This document shows, in pieces, positions 45,532 through 53,890 of a stretch of DNA of 64,000 bases. Source of the stretch: Leptospira yanagawae serovar Saopaulo str. Sao Paulo = ATCC 700523 (GTDB lineage Bacteria; Spirochaetota; Leptospiria; Leptospirales; Leptospiraceae). Numbering within the stretch: the first letter of the stretch is position 1; every line of letters starts with the position of its first letter. The notes under the pieces were generated by a model, which saw only the letters and a program-made list of their open reading frames with translations, was not told where the DNA came from and did not search any database. Where the stretch lies: contig NZ_AOGX02000013.1 of the NCBI RefSeq assembly GCF_000332475.2, forward strand, positions 62,001 through 126,000, written 5' to 3'. The position numbers and the translations under genes are program-made.

Positions 45532-46263
45532 TCAAAACCCGGATACTTCACCTCTATTCGGGTTTTTCTTTTCCCACTCAAACTTCCAATCCCACCACTC
45601 CGATCCAAGTTCTGAATTGAAATAAGATTCAACATCTTCTAAACTTAAAAATGCATCATAATTGATTTCAAATGAAGTGAAATTTTTAACACTCGAAGTA
45701 AGCAAACGTATCCGAAATAATGCAACTAATTCCAAACGATAGTGATGGAACATATCTTCTGTATTCATCTGTTGGTGAGAAAAAAACTTTTCTACAGCAT
45801 TTGTAAAGATATGGTCTGCAGATAAAAAAGAATATTCGATTGAATCCTTTGCAATTTCTACAAATAAGTTTTCCCACAGATCCGCAAGTGCTCCTTCCTT
45901 AGTTTTACAATCATAAGCTTGGCAAATGGAAGTCCCATAAAAAGAAAAATTTTGGCTTTTGGGATCACCAGTAAAGATAGGATGGATCATACAACCTATC
46001 CTTTGTTTGGTGTCATCTACATAACCCAAAAATGGACAATTATAAGTCATCTCATCTTTTTTAGGAATATGGGCTTCTTTTGTTTCTCTTTCTTTTCTAA
46101 AGATAGGAAAACTATGCCTAACTTCAAAATCAACAGTTTCTTTAAATTCAGTGGTTCGTTCTAAAAGTAAGGTTTTAAATTCTTTGGTGGTTAGTTTTAA
46201 GTTAAAAAGACCACAACAGGCACCACAAGAAACATTCCCTCTTTCTGGATGGCATAAACTCAA
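45532..46263 (-). CDS. YkgJ-like cysteine-cluster protein
   Basis: A 243-residue soluble protein with a CxxCC-type cluster at the N terminus (NVSCGACCGLFNL, Cys13, Cys16, Cys17, plus Cys4). Later come YNCPFL, IGCMIHP and SICQAYDCKT, the spacing seen in YkgJ-type proteins thought to bind zinc or an iron-sulphur cluster. The C-terminal 120 residues are helical and unassigned. Its ATG overlaps the stop of the CHAT protease gene (ATGA), so it is the last gene of the sigma-factor operon. It could sense metal or redox state; that is inference. Confidence 0.7.
   Translation of the reverse strand: MSLCHPERGNVSCGACCGLFNLKLTTKEFKTLLLERTTEFKETVDFEVRHSFPIFRKERETKEAHIPKKDEMTYNCPFLGYVDDTKQRIGCMIHPIFTGDPKSQNFSFYGTSICQAYDCKTKEGALADLWENLFVEIAKDSIEYSFLSADHIFTNAVEKFFSHQQMNTEDMFHHYRLELVALFRIRLLTSSVKNFTSFEINYDAFLSLEDVESYFNSELGSEWWDWKFEWEKKNPNRGEVSGF
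45534..45570. terminator. Rho-independent terminator after the phasin-like gene
   Basis: AAAACCCG pairs with CGGGTTTT around a 17-base loop and runs on into TTCTTTTCC. It lies in the last codons of the convergent cysteine-cluster gene. Confidence 0.75.
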
Positions 46264-48077
46264 CTCTGTTTAGCTCCAAGAACAAAAGGTATTAGTCCAT
46301 TGAATACGAGTTCCAAATCACCAGTTTCCTTTTTTTCTTTGAAGTAAGTTTGAAAAGGGATAACCATCTTTCTACTTTCATGTAATAATACCAAGTTACC
46401 TTTTTGGTGAGACAATTGTTCTAATAGTTTTTCCCTTGAACCATGAGAGGTTGGATAAAGATAAGAAGGTTTGATCCCTTTAAAATAAAAATGTGGATTG
46501 TTGTTTTCTGATACAAGTAAAATGCTAATTCGCTCTAGTTCGGCAAATTCAAGTAACATATTTTCTAAAAAGAACTGGAGGATGATTTGGTAAGATTCTA
46601 ACTCTTCCGTTTTAATATCCCCTTGTTCCCAACCTTCCATCCAACCTAAAATTTTAAATATGGTTTCCTTTTGTTCATGTAAAACAGGAAGTGCAGTTTC
46701 AAAAATGCTCGTGATTTTTAATTTTTGAAAATCCCATACGCAACTATAAACGAGTTCCCACCATTTCCTCAGTGTAACCGCATCATCTAAGTTATTTGGG
46801 ATAGATTTGTTCATTGCATGGGAGGTGTGATCGCTAAAGACAATCATACCTACCACTTGGCTAATCGCTTCAAACAATCGAATCAAATTGATAAGATTGG
46901 TTTTATCGATCGTTTTGGTTTTATTTAAGTTTGCACATCTGGAATAGGCAAGTGAAATAGGAGTAGGATAAAATTCCAAAACGGCAGTGGGATTAAGGAT
47001 TTTTGCAGAATGGAAATTCCTTCTTTCCTTAGCAAACATCGAAAAGTCGGGATTACCATACAACGAATAATTAGCCCATGTCAAATCATTGGCATGGTAA
47101 TTCCTTCTTGCAAATTCTTTTGAAAGGAATAAAGACTCACCGACTGATTTATCAGAAAATAAATATGTATAAAATCGAACTGTAAAGTCAATGGTTCGTT
47201 CATTGTCTAAAATTTCCCAATTGGTACCCACAAAGGTTTTGATTCCAGCAGTTAAAAAAGCACCCGCATATTGGTTCAAAATATTTGTATTGAGTTTCTT
47301 GCCTGCCGACTTCGCCGACATACAAGAGTTTGAGAATACTAAATCAGTATCTATCCCTGTGGATTTGATTTCTCTTGCTTTTAATACTTTTCCATCGGAC
47401 AGTAACCATCCATTTTCAAGAGAATCATCTGAAAAATGAAGGTGCCCCGAATAATGTATGATATGTTTATCTTTGATAAGCGAGAGTAACTTAAGTTTGG
47501 TGACTTGTTTGCCACCAATAAATTCTAGTTCTAAAAGATGGTTTGGTACCTTTTGACTCAAGACAGAAAATAAAACTTCCCCTTCTTTTTGTGCATGGGG
47601 CAGATCTTCTGTAGGATCGGCAATGATGAGCATTTTGATTTTTCTATTTTCTTGGTGAGTGGATCTATGCAGCCCACCTCGGATGGTTTTCCCAATTCGA
47701 AATTTATCCGATAAAAAACGATTTCCGTCATGTAAAAGTTCCCAAGGTACAAGAGCAAGAGTGGGATCAATATTAAAATGGATACTTTGTTTGTTTGTAT
47801 TTTTAAGTTTTTCAATGATGGAGGTTGGGAAAAACTGTTGGTAAAACGTTTCCCCTAAAACCTTCAGATCTTGTAAGATATCGACATTCAGAATTTGATT
47901 GGGTTTGGATAAAACGGATTGGGAGACGTGCACCAACCTTTCCACTTCCCCCAAATATTCCAATATCAAATCATCGTCTAACGTAGACTGTATGTGAGAT
48001 TCTTCGACAGGGAGGTTATCTTCCAAAACATTGAAGATATTAACATTGCCTACACGATCGATGATAAGGGAGAGCAT
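46260..48077 (-). CDS. CHAT-domain (caspase-like) protease
   Basis: A 605-residue soluble protein. Residues ~95-360 form a CHAT domain: LVPWELLHDGNRFLSDKF, then IIADPTEDLPHAQKEGEVLF, catalytic His212 in IHYSGHLHF and catalytic Cys252 in VFSNSCMSAK, and late motifs GAFLTAGIKTFVGTNWEI and YGNPDFSMF. Both catalytic residues are intact, so it should be an active cysteine protease. The C-terminal 245 residues match nothing I know and may bind the signal or a partner. No TPR domain is seen. It is the third gene of an operon with a sigma factor and an unknown protein, 12 bp after the latter. Confidence 0.85.
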   Translation of the reverse strand: MLSLIIDRVGNVNIFNVLEDNLPVEESHIQSTLDDDLILEYLGEVERLVHVSQSVLSKPNQILNVDILQDLKVLGETFYQQFFPTSIIEKLKNTNKQSIHFNIDPTLALVPWELLHDGNRFLSDKFRIGKTIRGGLHRSTHQENRKIKMLIIADPTEDLPHAQKEGEVLFSVLSQKVPNHLLELEFIGGKQVTKLKLLSLIKDKHIIHYSGHLHFSDDSLENGWLLSDGKVLKAREIKSTGIDTDLVFSNSCMSAKSAGKKLNTNILNQYAGAFLTAGIKTFVGTNWEILDNERTIDFTVRFYTYLFSDKSVGESLFLSKEFARRNYHANDLTWANYSLYGNPDFSMFAKERRNFHSAKILNPTAVLEFYPTPISLAYSRCANLNKTKTIDKTNLINLIRLFEAISQVVGMIVFSDHTSHAMNKSIPNNLDDAVTLRKWWELVYSCVWDFQKLKITSIFETALPVLHEQKETIFKILGWMEGWEQGDIKTEELESYQIILQFFLENMLLEFAELERISILLVSENNNPHFYFKGIKPSYLYPTSHGSREKLLEQLSHQKGNLVLLHESRKMVIPFQTYFKEKKETGDLELVFNGLIPFVLGAKQS

Positions 48078-48089
48078 TCTCCCATGAAG

Positions 48090-48800
48090 CTATCCAAGGA
48101 GAATGGACAAGTCAAACGATTTTGAAAGATTAGGACCTACAAACTCTATGGTATAACTACCAGGGATTAAACCTGAAAAACTAACACTGCCATCCAAATT
48201 GATTTTATTGGAAAGGATGAATCGTCCGTCCCGACGCAGATTCACTTGTTGGAATCCAGCCTCACCTTCTGCTTTTACAGAAAGATACACTTCCCCTTCA
48301 TTTTCTTTCACAATCTGGTAGTAAAACTTTTGGTTTTCTTTTGTGGTCTCTTCAAAAATCACAGAGTTTGTGTCGTTGGTACGCAGATCGGTAGAAGCCG
48401 AACGCATCGCTGGTGCAAAATCCAAACTTTCCCGGATCTGCAATGAAGAAATGAGGCTATCAATCACGCGGATTCCAGATTGGGAAAGGCGGATGATGAG
48501 ATTGTCCTTTTTTTCTGGTGCCGTTAGGTTCTTCTTTGTGTATTCTTTTAGGAATTCAGGAAGTGCCAATGGCGAACGGTGAACCGTGTTCTCTGCTTTT
48601 TGTAGGGCGAAGGTTTCTGCCAATGGGTGGTCAACCATGGTCTCCGTGCGGAGAGCCGCAAAAAAGGATTCCTCACAGAAAGCATAGGCATCCCATAGAT
48701 TTGGGTGGTCTTGCAACTGAGCTTCACTTGGAAATTCACCCTTTAGGAAGTATTCCCGAGCTAATTCCAATGATTCTGCGTTAAAGTCCTGATGTTCCAT
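48090..48800 (-). CDS. soluble protein of unknown function between sigma factor and CHAT protease
   Basis: A 236-residue cytoplasmic-looking protein, with no signal or membrane segment. The N-terminal ~65 residues are helical and acidic (ESLELAREYFLKGEF, DAYAFCEESFFAALRTE). A linker rich in Lys/Pro follows, then a helical stretch (NLIIRLSQSGIRVIDSLISS). The last 90 residues are beta-rich and end GSVSFSGLIPGSYTIEF, like a small carboxypeptidase-regulatory type sandwich. It has a strong GGAGG ribosome site. Its place between a sigma factor and a protease makes it a candidate anti-sigma factor and protease substrate. No family is recognised. Confidence 0.65.
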   Translation of the reverse strand: MEHQDFNAESLELAREYFLKGEFPSEAQLQDHPNLWDAYAFCEESFFAALRTETMVDHPLAETFALQKAENTVHRSPLALPEFLKEYTKKNLTAPEKKDNLIIRLSQSGIRVIDSLISSLQIRESLDFAPAMRSASTDLRTNDTNSVIFEETTKENQKFYYQIVKENEGEVYLSVKAEGEAGFQQVNLRRDGRFILSNKINLDGSVSFSGLIPGSYTIEFVGPNLSKSFDLSILLG

Positions 48801-48836
48801 GTGGCGCCTCCACGATGTATTGTATGACGAAGGAAA

Positions 48837-49754
48837 TTACGACTCTCCCGCAACCGAATGCATTTTTTTTTGCATTTTTTCCAGTACCCGGAGCAAGGTC
48901 ACACTCACGCCACCTTCGGAAATCCCTAAGATTCTCGCAATTTCCCGGTATGGTGTCCTCACGAGGAAATGGCCTTTTTGTTTTTTCTCGATGAGTTTTT
49001 TACGTTGTTCGTACTTCTTCGCAAGGGCATGGTCCAATCGTTCTTTATAATATTGCGCTTCTACACTCTCTCCTTGTGCTTTTTGTTTCTTCTGTTCCTT
49101 CAAATCGAGAATATTCAAATACAATGAAGTGATTTTGTCTTCCATTTTGAGATTTTCTTCCTCACGGTCGGACAAATCCTCTCGGAGTTTCAGAATTTCG
49201 ACTTGGATCTCGTCCAGAGGACGTTTTGTTTTTTCGGCAATGTAGTGAAGTTCCTCCGGATCAAGGTGGAGGTAGTAAATAAAGGATAATTTGAACACAA
49301 TTCGATTTTCCATTTTGATGGAAGATAGAACCGATTGGAATTGGTCAGAGGCATCAAGAGCCATTGCCAGAGCATCCGCCCGTTTATCCGGCTCATCTTC
49401 GATGGTGCTGTATTCTTTCCCTTCTTGGTTGACTTTGGAAACGGTTTGGGTTTTCACTTCTCGTTTGGTGCGTTGCCAATCGATGAGAAGGTTTCGCAAT
49501 ACGGAAAAAAACCATGTTTTAAAACTGGATTTCCCTACAAAACTTTTGAACCGTTTGCCTGACTTCAAACGTTCAAAAGCATAAATATAATAATCACTAG
49601 CATCATCTTCCGTTAGATGGAAAACACGAATTGGGAAATTGTATATATCTTGGGAAAAAAAATCAAAAAACTTTTGCAGGGCGTTTTCATTGCCTGTCCC
49701 ACATTCTTTGACAAGTTCTAAAATTTCTTCTGGTGTATAAGAAGTCTGATTCAT
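48837..49754 (-). CDS. ECF-type sigma factor with insertion
   Basis: A 305-residue sigma-70 family factor. Region 2 spans residues ~24-98 (RVFHLTEDDASDYYIYAFER, SSFKTWFFSVLRNLLIDWQR). Region 4 starts at ~137 (FQSVLSSIKMENRIVFKLSF) but its DNA-binding helices (TPYREIARILGISEGGVSVT, residues 267-286) come only after about 75 charged, coiled-coil-like residues (190-262). Ordinary ECF factors have about 190 residues. GGAAAG upstream supports the ATG at 49754. First gene of the operon with the unknown protein, CHAT protease and cysteine-cluster protein. Confidence 0.85.
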   Translation of the reverse strand: MNQTSYTPEEILELVKECGTGNENALQKFFDFFSQDIYNFPIRVFHLTEDDASDYYIYAFERLKSGKRFKSFVGKSSFKTWFFSVLRNLLIDWQRTKREVKTQTVSKVNQEGKEYSTIEDEPDKRADALAMALDASDQFQSVLSSIKMENRIVFKLSFIYYLHLDPEELHYIAEKTKRPLDEIQVEILKLREDLSDREEENLKMEDKITSLYLNILDLKEQKKQKAQGESVEAQYYKERLDHALAKKYEQRKKLIEKKQKGHFLVRTPYREIARILGISEGGVSVTLLRVLEKMQKKMHSVAGES

Positions 49755-49799
49755 AAACTACTTTCCTAAAAATGAACCCGCAGAGAGACTTCTAATAAC

Positions 49800-50714
49800 A
49801 TGAAACGTATTGTTGTGATTTTCGCTCTTCTGGCAAGTTTTATTTTCGCTGATGGACAGAAGTCCGAAGGGAAACCGGAATTTGTTTGGCCTATCCAAGG
49901 ATTGGAACTTTCTTCCCTCATTACAAGTACATTCGGTGAATCGAGAAAAGATCATTTTCACAATGGATTGGACATTTCCTCTGTCCTCCAACCTGTTCGT
50001 TCTATGGGAGATGGTTTTATTCTGTACTCACGTTATGCGGAGGACAATCCCTTTGAAGAAGAAAGAGGGTCTGGAAATATTGTCTGGGTGGCGCATAAAA
50101 ACGGTTATGTGAGCGGTTATTACCACTTAGGTGGCACAAGGAACGAACTTGTAAAAAACCAAACACAAGTAAAAGCAGGCGATTCTCTCGGAATTTCTGG
50201 GAATACAGGGCACTCCACAGGTGGTCACTTACACTTTGTATTAGGAAAGGATTACGGAAAAACTTTATTAGATCCACTCTCCTATCTACCACCTGTAGAA
50301 GATACGATGCCTCCTCAAATTGCCAATTTATTCATTCATGTGGGAGAAAATTACACCAATCTCAATGATGGAGATAATATCAATGTATCCAAAGCCTTTC
50401 CTTTGACTGTAAGTATCATCGATGGTGGAATCAAAAATAGCCAACGTCGAGGCATTAAAAATGTGAAGTACCTTTTTAATGGTGAAGTGTATAAAAAAGC
50501 AAATTTTGAGTCTTTACAATTTGATGGTTCCAAATGGAAAACAAAGGATGGACTGAGTTTTGAAGATCTCTTTTTTAAAGATCGTTATTTGGTAGGAGTT
50601 CTGAATTTAAAGGCCGGCGAAAATACCATAAAGGTGCAAACAAAGGACTTTTCAGGCCACGAGTCAGAAAGAAATTTTAGTATCAACATTACAAGGATTA
50701 GTGGAGGAAACTAA
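49800..50714 (+). CDS. M23-family (LytM-type) peptidase
   Basis: A 304-residue exported protein with a signal peptide ending near IFADGQ. The M23 domain (residues ~30-165) has the metal motifs HFHNGLDIS and GGHLHFVLG, so it should be an active peptidoglycan endopeptidase. The C-terminal 130 residues form a beta-rich domain (VKYLFNGEVYKKANFESLQF, GENTIKVQTKDFSGH). Likely acts in cell wall growth or division. It is divergent from the ECF sigma gene with only 45 bp between starts and could be under its control. Confidence 0.88.
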   Translation: MKRIVVIFALLASFIFADGQKSEGKPEFVWPIQGLELSSLITSTFGESRKDHFHNGLDISSVLQPVRSMGDGFILYSRYAEDNPFEEERGSGNIVWVAHKNGYVSGYYHLGGTRNELVKNQTQVKAGDSLGISGNTGHSTGGHLHFVLGKDYGKTLLDPLSYLPPVEDTMPPQIANLFIHVGENYTNLNDGDNINVSKAFPLTVSIIDGGIKNSQRRGIKNVKYLFNGEVYKKANFESLQFDGSKWKTKDGLSFEDLFFKDRYLVGVLNLKAGENTIKVQTKDFSGHESERNFSINITRISGGN

Positions 50715-50803
50715 TCACTCTACAGATCCTTGTATATTCCCATCAATGGATTTACATGAGATCGATTGAAATCAAATCCGATTCATACATTTCGAGTTGA
50801 ATT

Positions 50804-52699
50804 TTAAGTTTTTTCGTAAATAGTATGGATTTGGTTTTCATATTTTTCTGTGATCACATGACGTTTGAGTGATAACTTTGCCGTTAGTTCATCTCCTACC
50901 TCAAATGGTTTTGGTATCACAATCACTCCTACAACTCGTTCAAACGATTTAAATCCAGTTTGTGCATTGATTTTGGATTTGATTTCTGATTCCATTTTTT
51001 GCAAAATTTCTTTGTCTTTCCAAAATTCACCTTTGGGTTCTTTATCAAACTGATTCCAATTCGGATACACAAGTGCAGTTAGGAATTTTTGGTCTTGCCC
51101 TACTACCATACATTGGTCAATCCAATCTGATTCTAATATTTTTGATTCAATTGGAACAGGTTCAACGTTTTCTCCACCTAATAGAACTATGGTTTCTTTG
51201 GAACGACCCACTATTCGCAAATTATGATTAGATGTATATAGACCCAAATCTCCTGTGTTCAACCATCCATCCAACAATACCTTGTTTGTTGCCTCTGGAT
51301 TTTTGTAATAACCAGCCATTACCTGTTCGCCTTTTACATGGATTTCTCCTTTCCTTCCATAAACAAACTTACCTAATTCTGTATCTAAAAACACTTCACC
51401 TGTTTGGATATCAACGAGACGTAAATTTGTTTTTGGAAAGATTTTTCCCACAGAACCAGGAATGATTTCTTCGAAGGTTCGCATCGCTAGCACTGGTGCT
51501 GTTTCTGTCATGCCATACCCTTCTAAAACGGGAATGCCAATCATATTAAAAAATTCATCCACATGAAACGGTAGAGCACCTCCACCGGAACAAGAACCAC
51601 GAAGTTCTCCTCCTGTTGCCTTTCTAATTTTGGACAATACCAAAAAATCAAAAAAGAAAAATGGTAAGGCTACTAAAAAAAATCGAACGAGATGGTAGGA
51701 AAATCGAATCCATTGTTTCCAAAAAATCACCGGATGGATATCAAGTACATTCCCCGTTATGATTTGTCTGGAATGAAAAAATAATTTAGCAAAGTACATT
51801 GAGATTTGAAACATCTTTTGTTTCAGTTGTGATGATTTATTTACAGTACCAAGTATTCCTGAGTAAATGCTTTCCCATAACCTTGGAGCTGAAGCCATAA
51901 AATTTGGTTTCACAAATTTTAAATCATCTTTCAAAGTTCGGACACTGCTATAGTATGTACAAGCTCCGTAGGACAAACTAAAGATTTCAAAGATCCGCTC
52001 AAAGATATGCCAAATGGGTAATATAGAAAGTGTTTTGTCCCCTTTTTGCAATTTCAATGGCAAATGGTTTAACTGGAACAGGATGTTGCCGTGAGTTAAC
52101 ATGACTCCTTTAGGTGTTCCTGTAGTTCCTGATGTATAAATCATCGTAAACAAGTCAGATTCTTTGATGGTATTGTTTAAAAACAATTCATCAGAAGGAT
52201 TTTCTTTTCTTTTCTGACTTCCAATATCAACTAACTCTTGCAAAGTACTAATCTTAATTTTTTTAGATCTAAGATTCTTATTTTGTTTAGGAGGATAAAA
52301 CAAAATAATTTCTTTAACAAACTCTAAATCATTTTCCAAACGAATCACTTTTTCCAAAACAGTTTCGTTTTCTACAAAAAGGATTTTGGATTCAGAATGA
52401 TTGAGTATGTATAATATGTCTTGGTCAGTGACATCCGATGCCCTTGGCACATCAATGGCTCCAAGAAGTGTTATCGCAATGCTTGTTTGGATCCATTCAT
52501 ACGAGTTATCGGCAAAAATTGCAACCTTATCTCTTTCATACAATCTTTCCGTTAAACCAGTAGCCAAGTCTTTTGCATCAGCTAACAATTCATTGTAAGT
52601 TTTGAATTGGTAATTTCCAGACCCCAAACGCGTTGCAAATGCATTTTTTTGCCCAAATCGTTTGGGTAAGTCTAAATAAAAATCAATCATGGTTCGCAT
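50804..52699 (-). CDS. long-chain fatty acid-CoA ligase (AMP-forming)
   Basis: A 631-residue acyl-CoA synthetase that activates fatty acids, the main carbon source of leptospires. It has the AMP-binding P-loop YTSGTTGTPKGVMLTHGN, the motif GYGMTETAPV, GWLNTGDLG and the hinge/linker IVGRSKETIVLLGGENVEP. A hydrophobic stretch at about 330 (FFLVALPFFFFDFLVL) fits membrane association as in the FadD15/FAA1-like group. Full length. It probably feeds beta-oxidation and lipid synthesis; chain-length preference is unknown. Confidence 0.92.
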   Translation of the reverse strand: MRTMIDFYLDLPKRFGQKNAFATRLGSGNYQFKTYNELLADAKDLATGLTERLYERDKVAIFADNSYEWIQTSIAITLLGAIDVPRASDVTDQDILYILNHSESKILFVENETVLEKVIRLENDLEFVKEIILFYPPKQNKNLRSKKIKISTLQELVDIGSQKRKENPSDELFLNNTIKESDLFTMIYTSGTTGTPKGVMLTHGNILFQLNHLPLKLQKGDKTLSILPIWHIFERIFEIFSLSYGACTYYSSVRTLKDDLKFVKPNFMASAPRLWESIYSGILGTVNKSSQLKQKMFQISMYFAKLFFHSRQIITGNVLDIHPVIFWKQWIRFSYHLVRFFLVALPFFFFDFLVLSKIRKATGGELRGSCSGGGALPFHVDEFFNMIGIPVLEGYGMTETAPVLAMRTFEEIIPGSVGKIFPKTNLRLVDIQTGEVFLDTELGKFVYGRKGEIHVKGEQVMAGYYKNPEATNKVLLDGWLNTGDLGLYTSNHNLRIVGRSKETIVLLGGENVEPVPIESKILESDWIDQCMVVGQDQKFLTALVYPNWNQFDKEPKGEFWKDKEILQKMESEIKSKINAQTGFKSFERVVGVIVIPKPFEVGDELTAKLSLKRHVITEKYENQIHTIYEKT

Positions 52700-52781
52700 T
52701 TATATTCCTCTTTAGGATCAAAGAGTAACCGTAACTAATTACTTTGTCGTCCTCTAGAATTCTTTGAGACTTCTAAATCTT

Positions 52782-53885
52782 TTATTTTGGATGTTTTGAT
52801 TGTTTTCTAAAATCAGTGGGTGTGACTCCCACCTTTTCTAAAAACACTCGATTGAAAGTTGACTTCGAATTAAAACCCACGGCATCTGCGATGGAGAGGA
52901 TGGTTCGTTCTTTTGGTTCCAATAAATAACGTTTTGCTTCTTCGATTCTGTATTGGTTGATATATTGGTAAAATCCAAACCCATACCGTTTGTAAAAGTA
53001 TTCAGACAATTGCCCTGATTTCACTCCCACTAAATCCGCGAGTTTGGAAAGGTTTAAATCCTCATCACAAAATACTTTTTCCAACATCAATTCATATAAT
53101 TTTTGGTCGATGGTTTCGAGTGGGACAGACACAAGTTTTGATTTTTCATATTTGCTTTTTTGTATATTATCTCTGACATCAGAAACAAATGGTTCCCATA
53201 ACTCGCGTGTGAAATAATAAAAATACATAAGAATTGGTAAAAGATAAGCACTCAATTTCCGAAAAAATGGAATCTGAAAACCAAATCCGATACTTCCCAC
53301 AAGCAAATCGAACCATATTAAAAGGATAAAGATCAGAGAGTATATCGCACGTTTGGTGAAAAATACTGACAAAACCACGTTGGGAATCCATTCGCGAATG
53401 AGAAAAATTCCAACCGACAATAGGATGGAAAGTTTGATTCCAAAATTCAGACCACTTAAAATAGACCCATATTCAGAAACAGTTAATGTGTTTAAGATTT
53501 GAATCCTTCCTTCATTCGATTCCATATAATATGGAACTAAAAAAACAATGGAAAAAATGGGAGGCAGATATCCTATCCAATGGAACTTTATTTCTTTTTC
53601 TAAAAATAAATGTTCCAAATAATGATACAAAAACGAAGCAGATAAAAACACAAAAGGAATGTGAACAAATACAATCACTGGAAGATACAAATAAAAACCA
53701 GTGAACATAAAGGCTCCAGTTAACAACCATAAGCCTGTTGAAAAAAGAATGAAAGACCAAAAAAGGTCAGATATTTTACGGTTTTTGACTAAATTTGATA
53801 ATGACCAAATGATACAAAAGATGGCACCAGAGCCCATCCATAAGAACTCGAGCAGAAACGTTAGAGAGATTGATTCTGTTTCCAC
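52782..53885 (-). CDS. membrane-anchored AraC-family regulator
   Basis: A 367-residue protein: about seven membrane helices in the first 235 residues, then a linker (WEPFVSDVRDNIQKSKYEKS) and an AraC-type DNA-binding domain with both helix-turn-helix units (LSKLADLVGVKSGQLSEYFY, and TILSIADAVGFNSKSTFNRV). This membrane AraC layout is frequent in Leptospira. The signal and targets are unknown. It starts 5 bp after the dnaE stop on the same strand, so both may be on one transcript. Confidence 0.87.
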   Translation of the reverse strand: METESISLTFLLEFLWMGSGAIFCIIWSLSNLVKNRKISDLFWSFILFSTGLWLLTGAFMFTGFYLYLPVIVFVHIPFVFLSASFLYHYLEHLFLEKEIKFHWIGYLPPIFSIVFLVPYYMESNEGRIQILNTLTVSEYGSILSGLNFGIKLSILLSVGIFLIREWIPNVVLSVFFTKRAIYSLIFILLIWFDLLVGSIGFGFQIPFFRKLSAYLLPILMYFYYFTRELWEPFVSDVRDNIQKSKYEKSKLVSVPLETIDQKLYELMLEKVFCDEDLNLSKLADLVGVKSGQLSEYFYKRYGFGFYQYINQYRIEEAKRYLLEPKERTILSIADAVGFNSKSTFNRVFLEKVGVTPTDFRKQSKHPK

Positions 53886-53890
53886 AGAAC

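Noticed and set aside
45532..49754. A type III-E CRISPR (Craspase) locus
   Set aside because: The CHAT protease has no TPR part, and no cas gene or repeat array lies anywhere in the window. Only the regulatory logic is similar.
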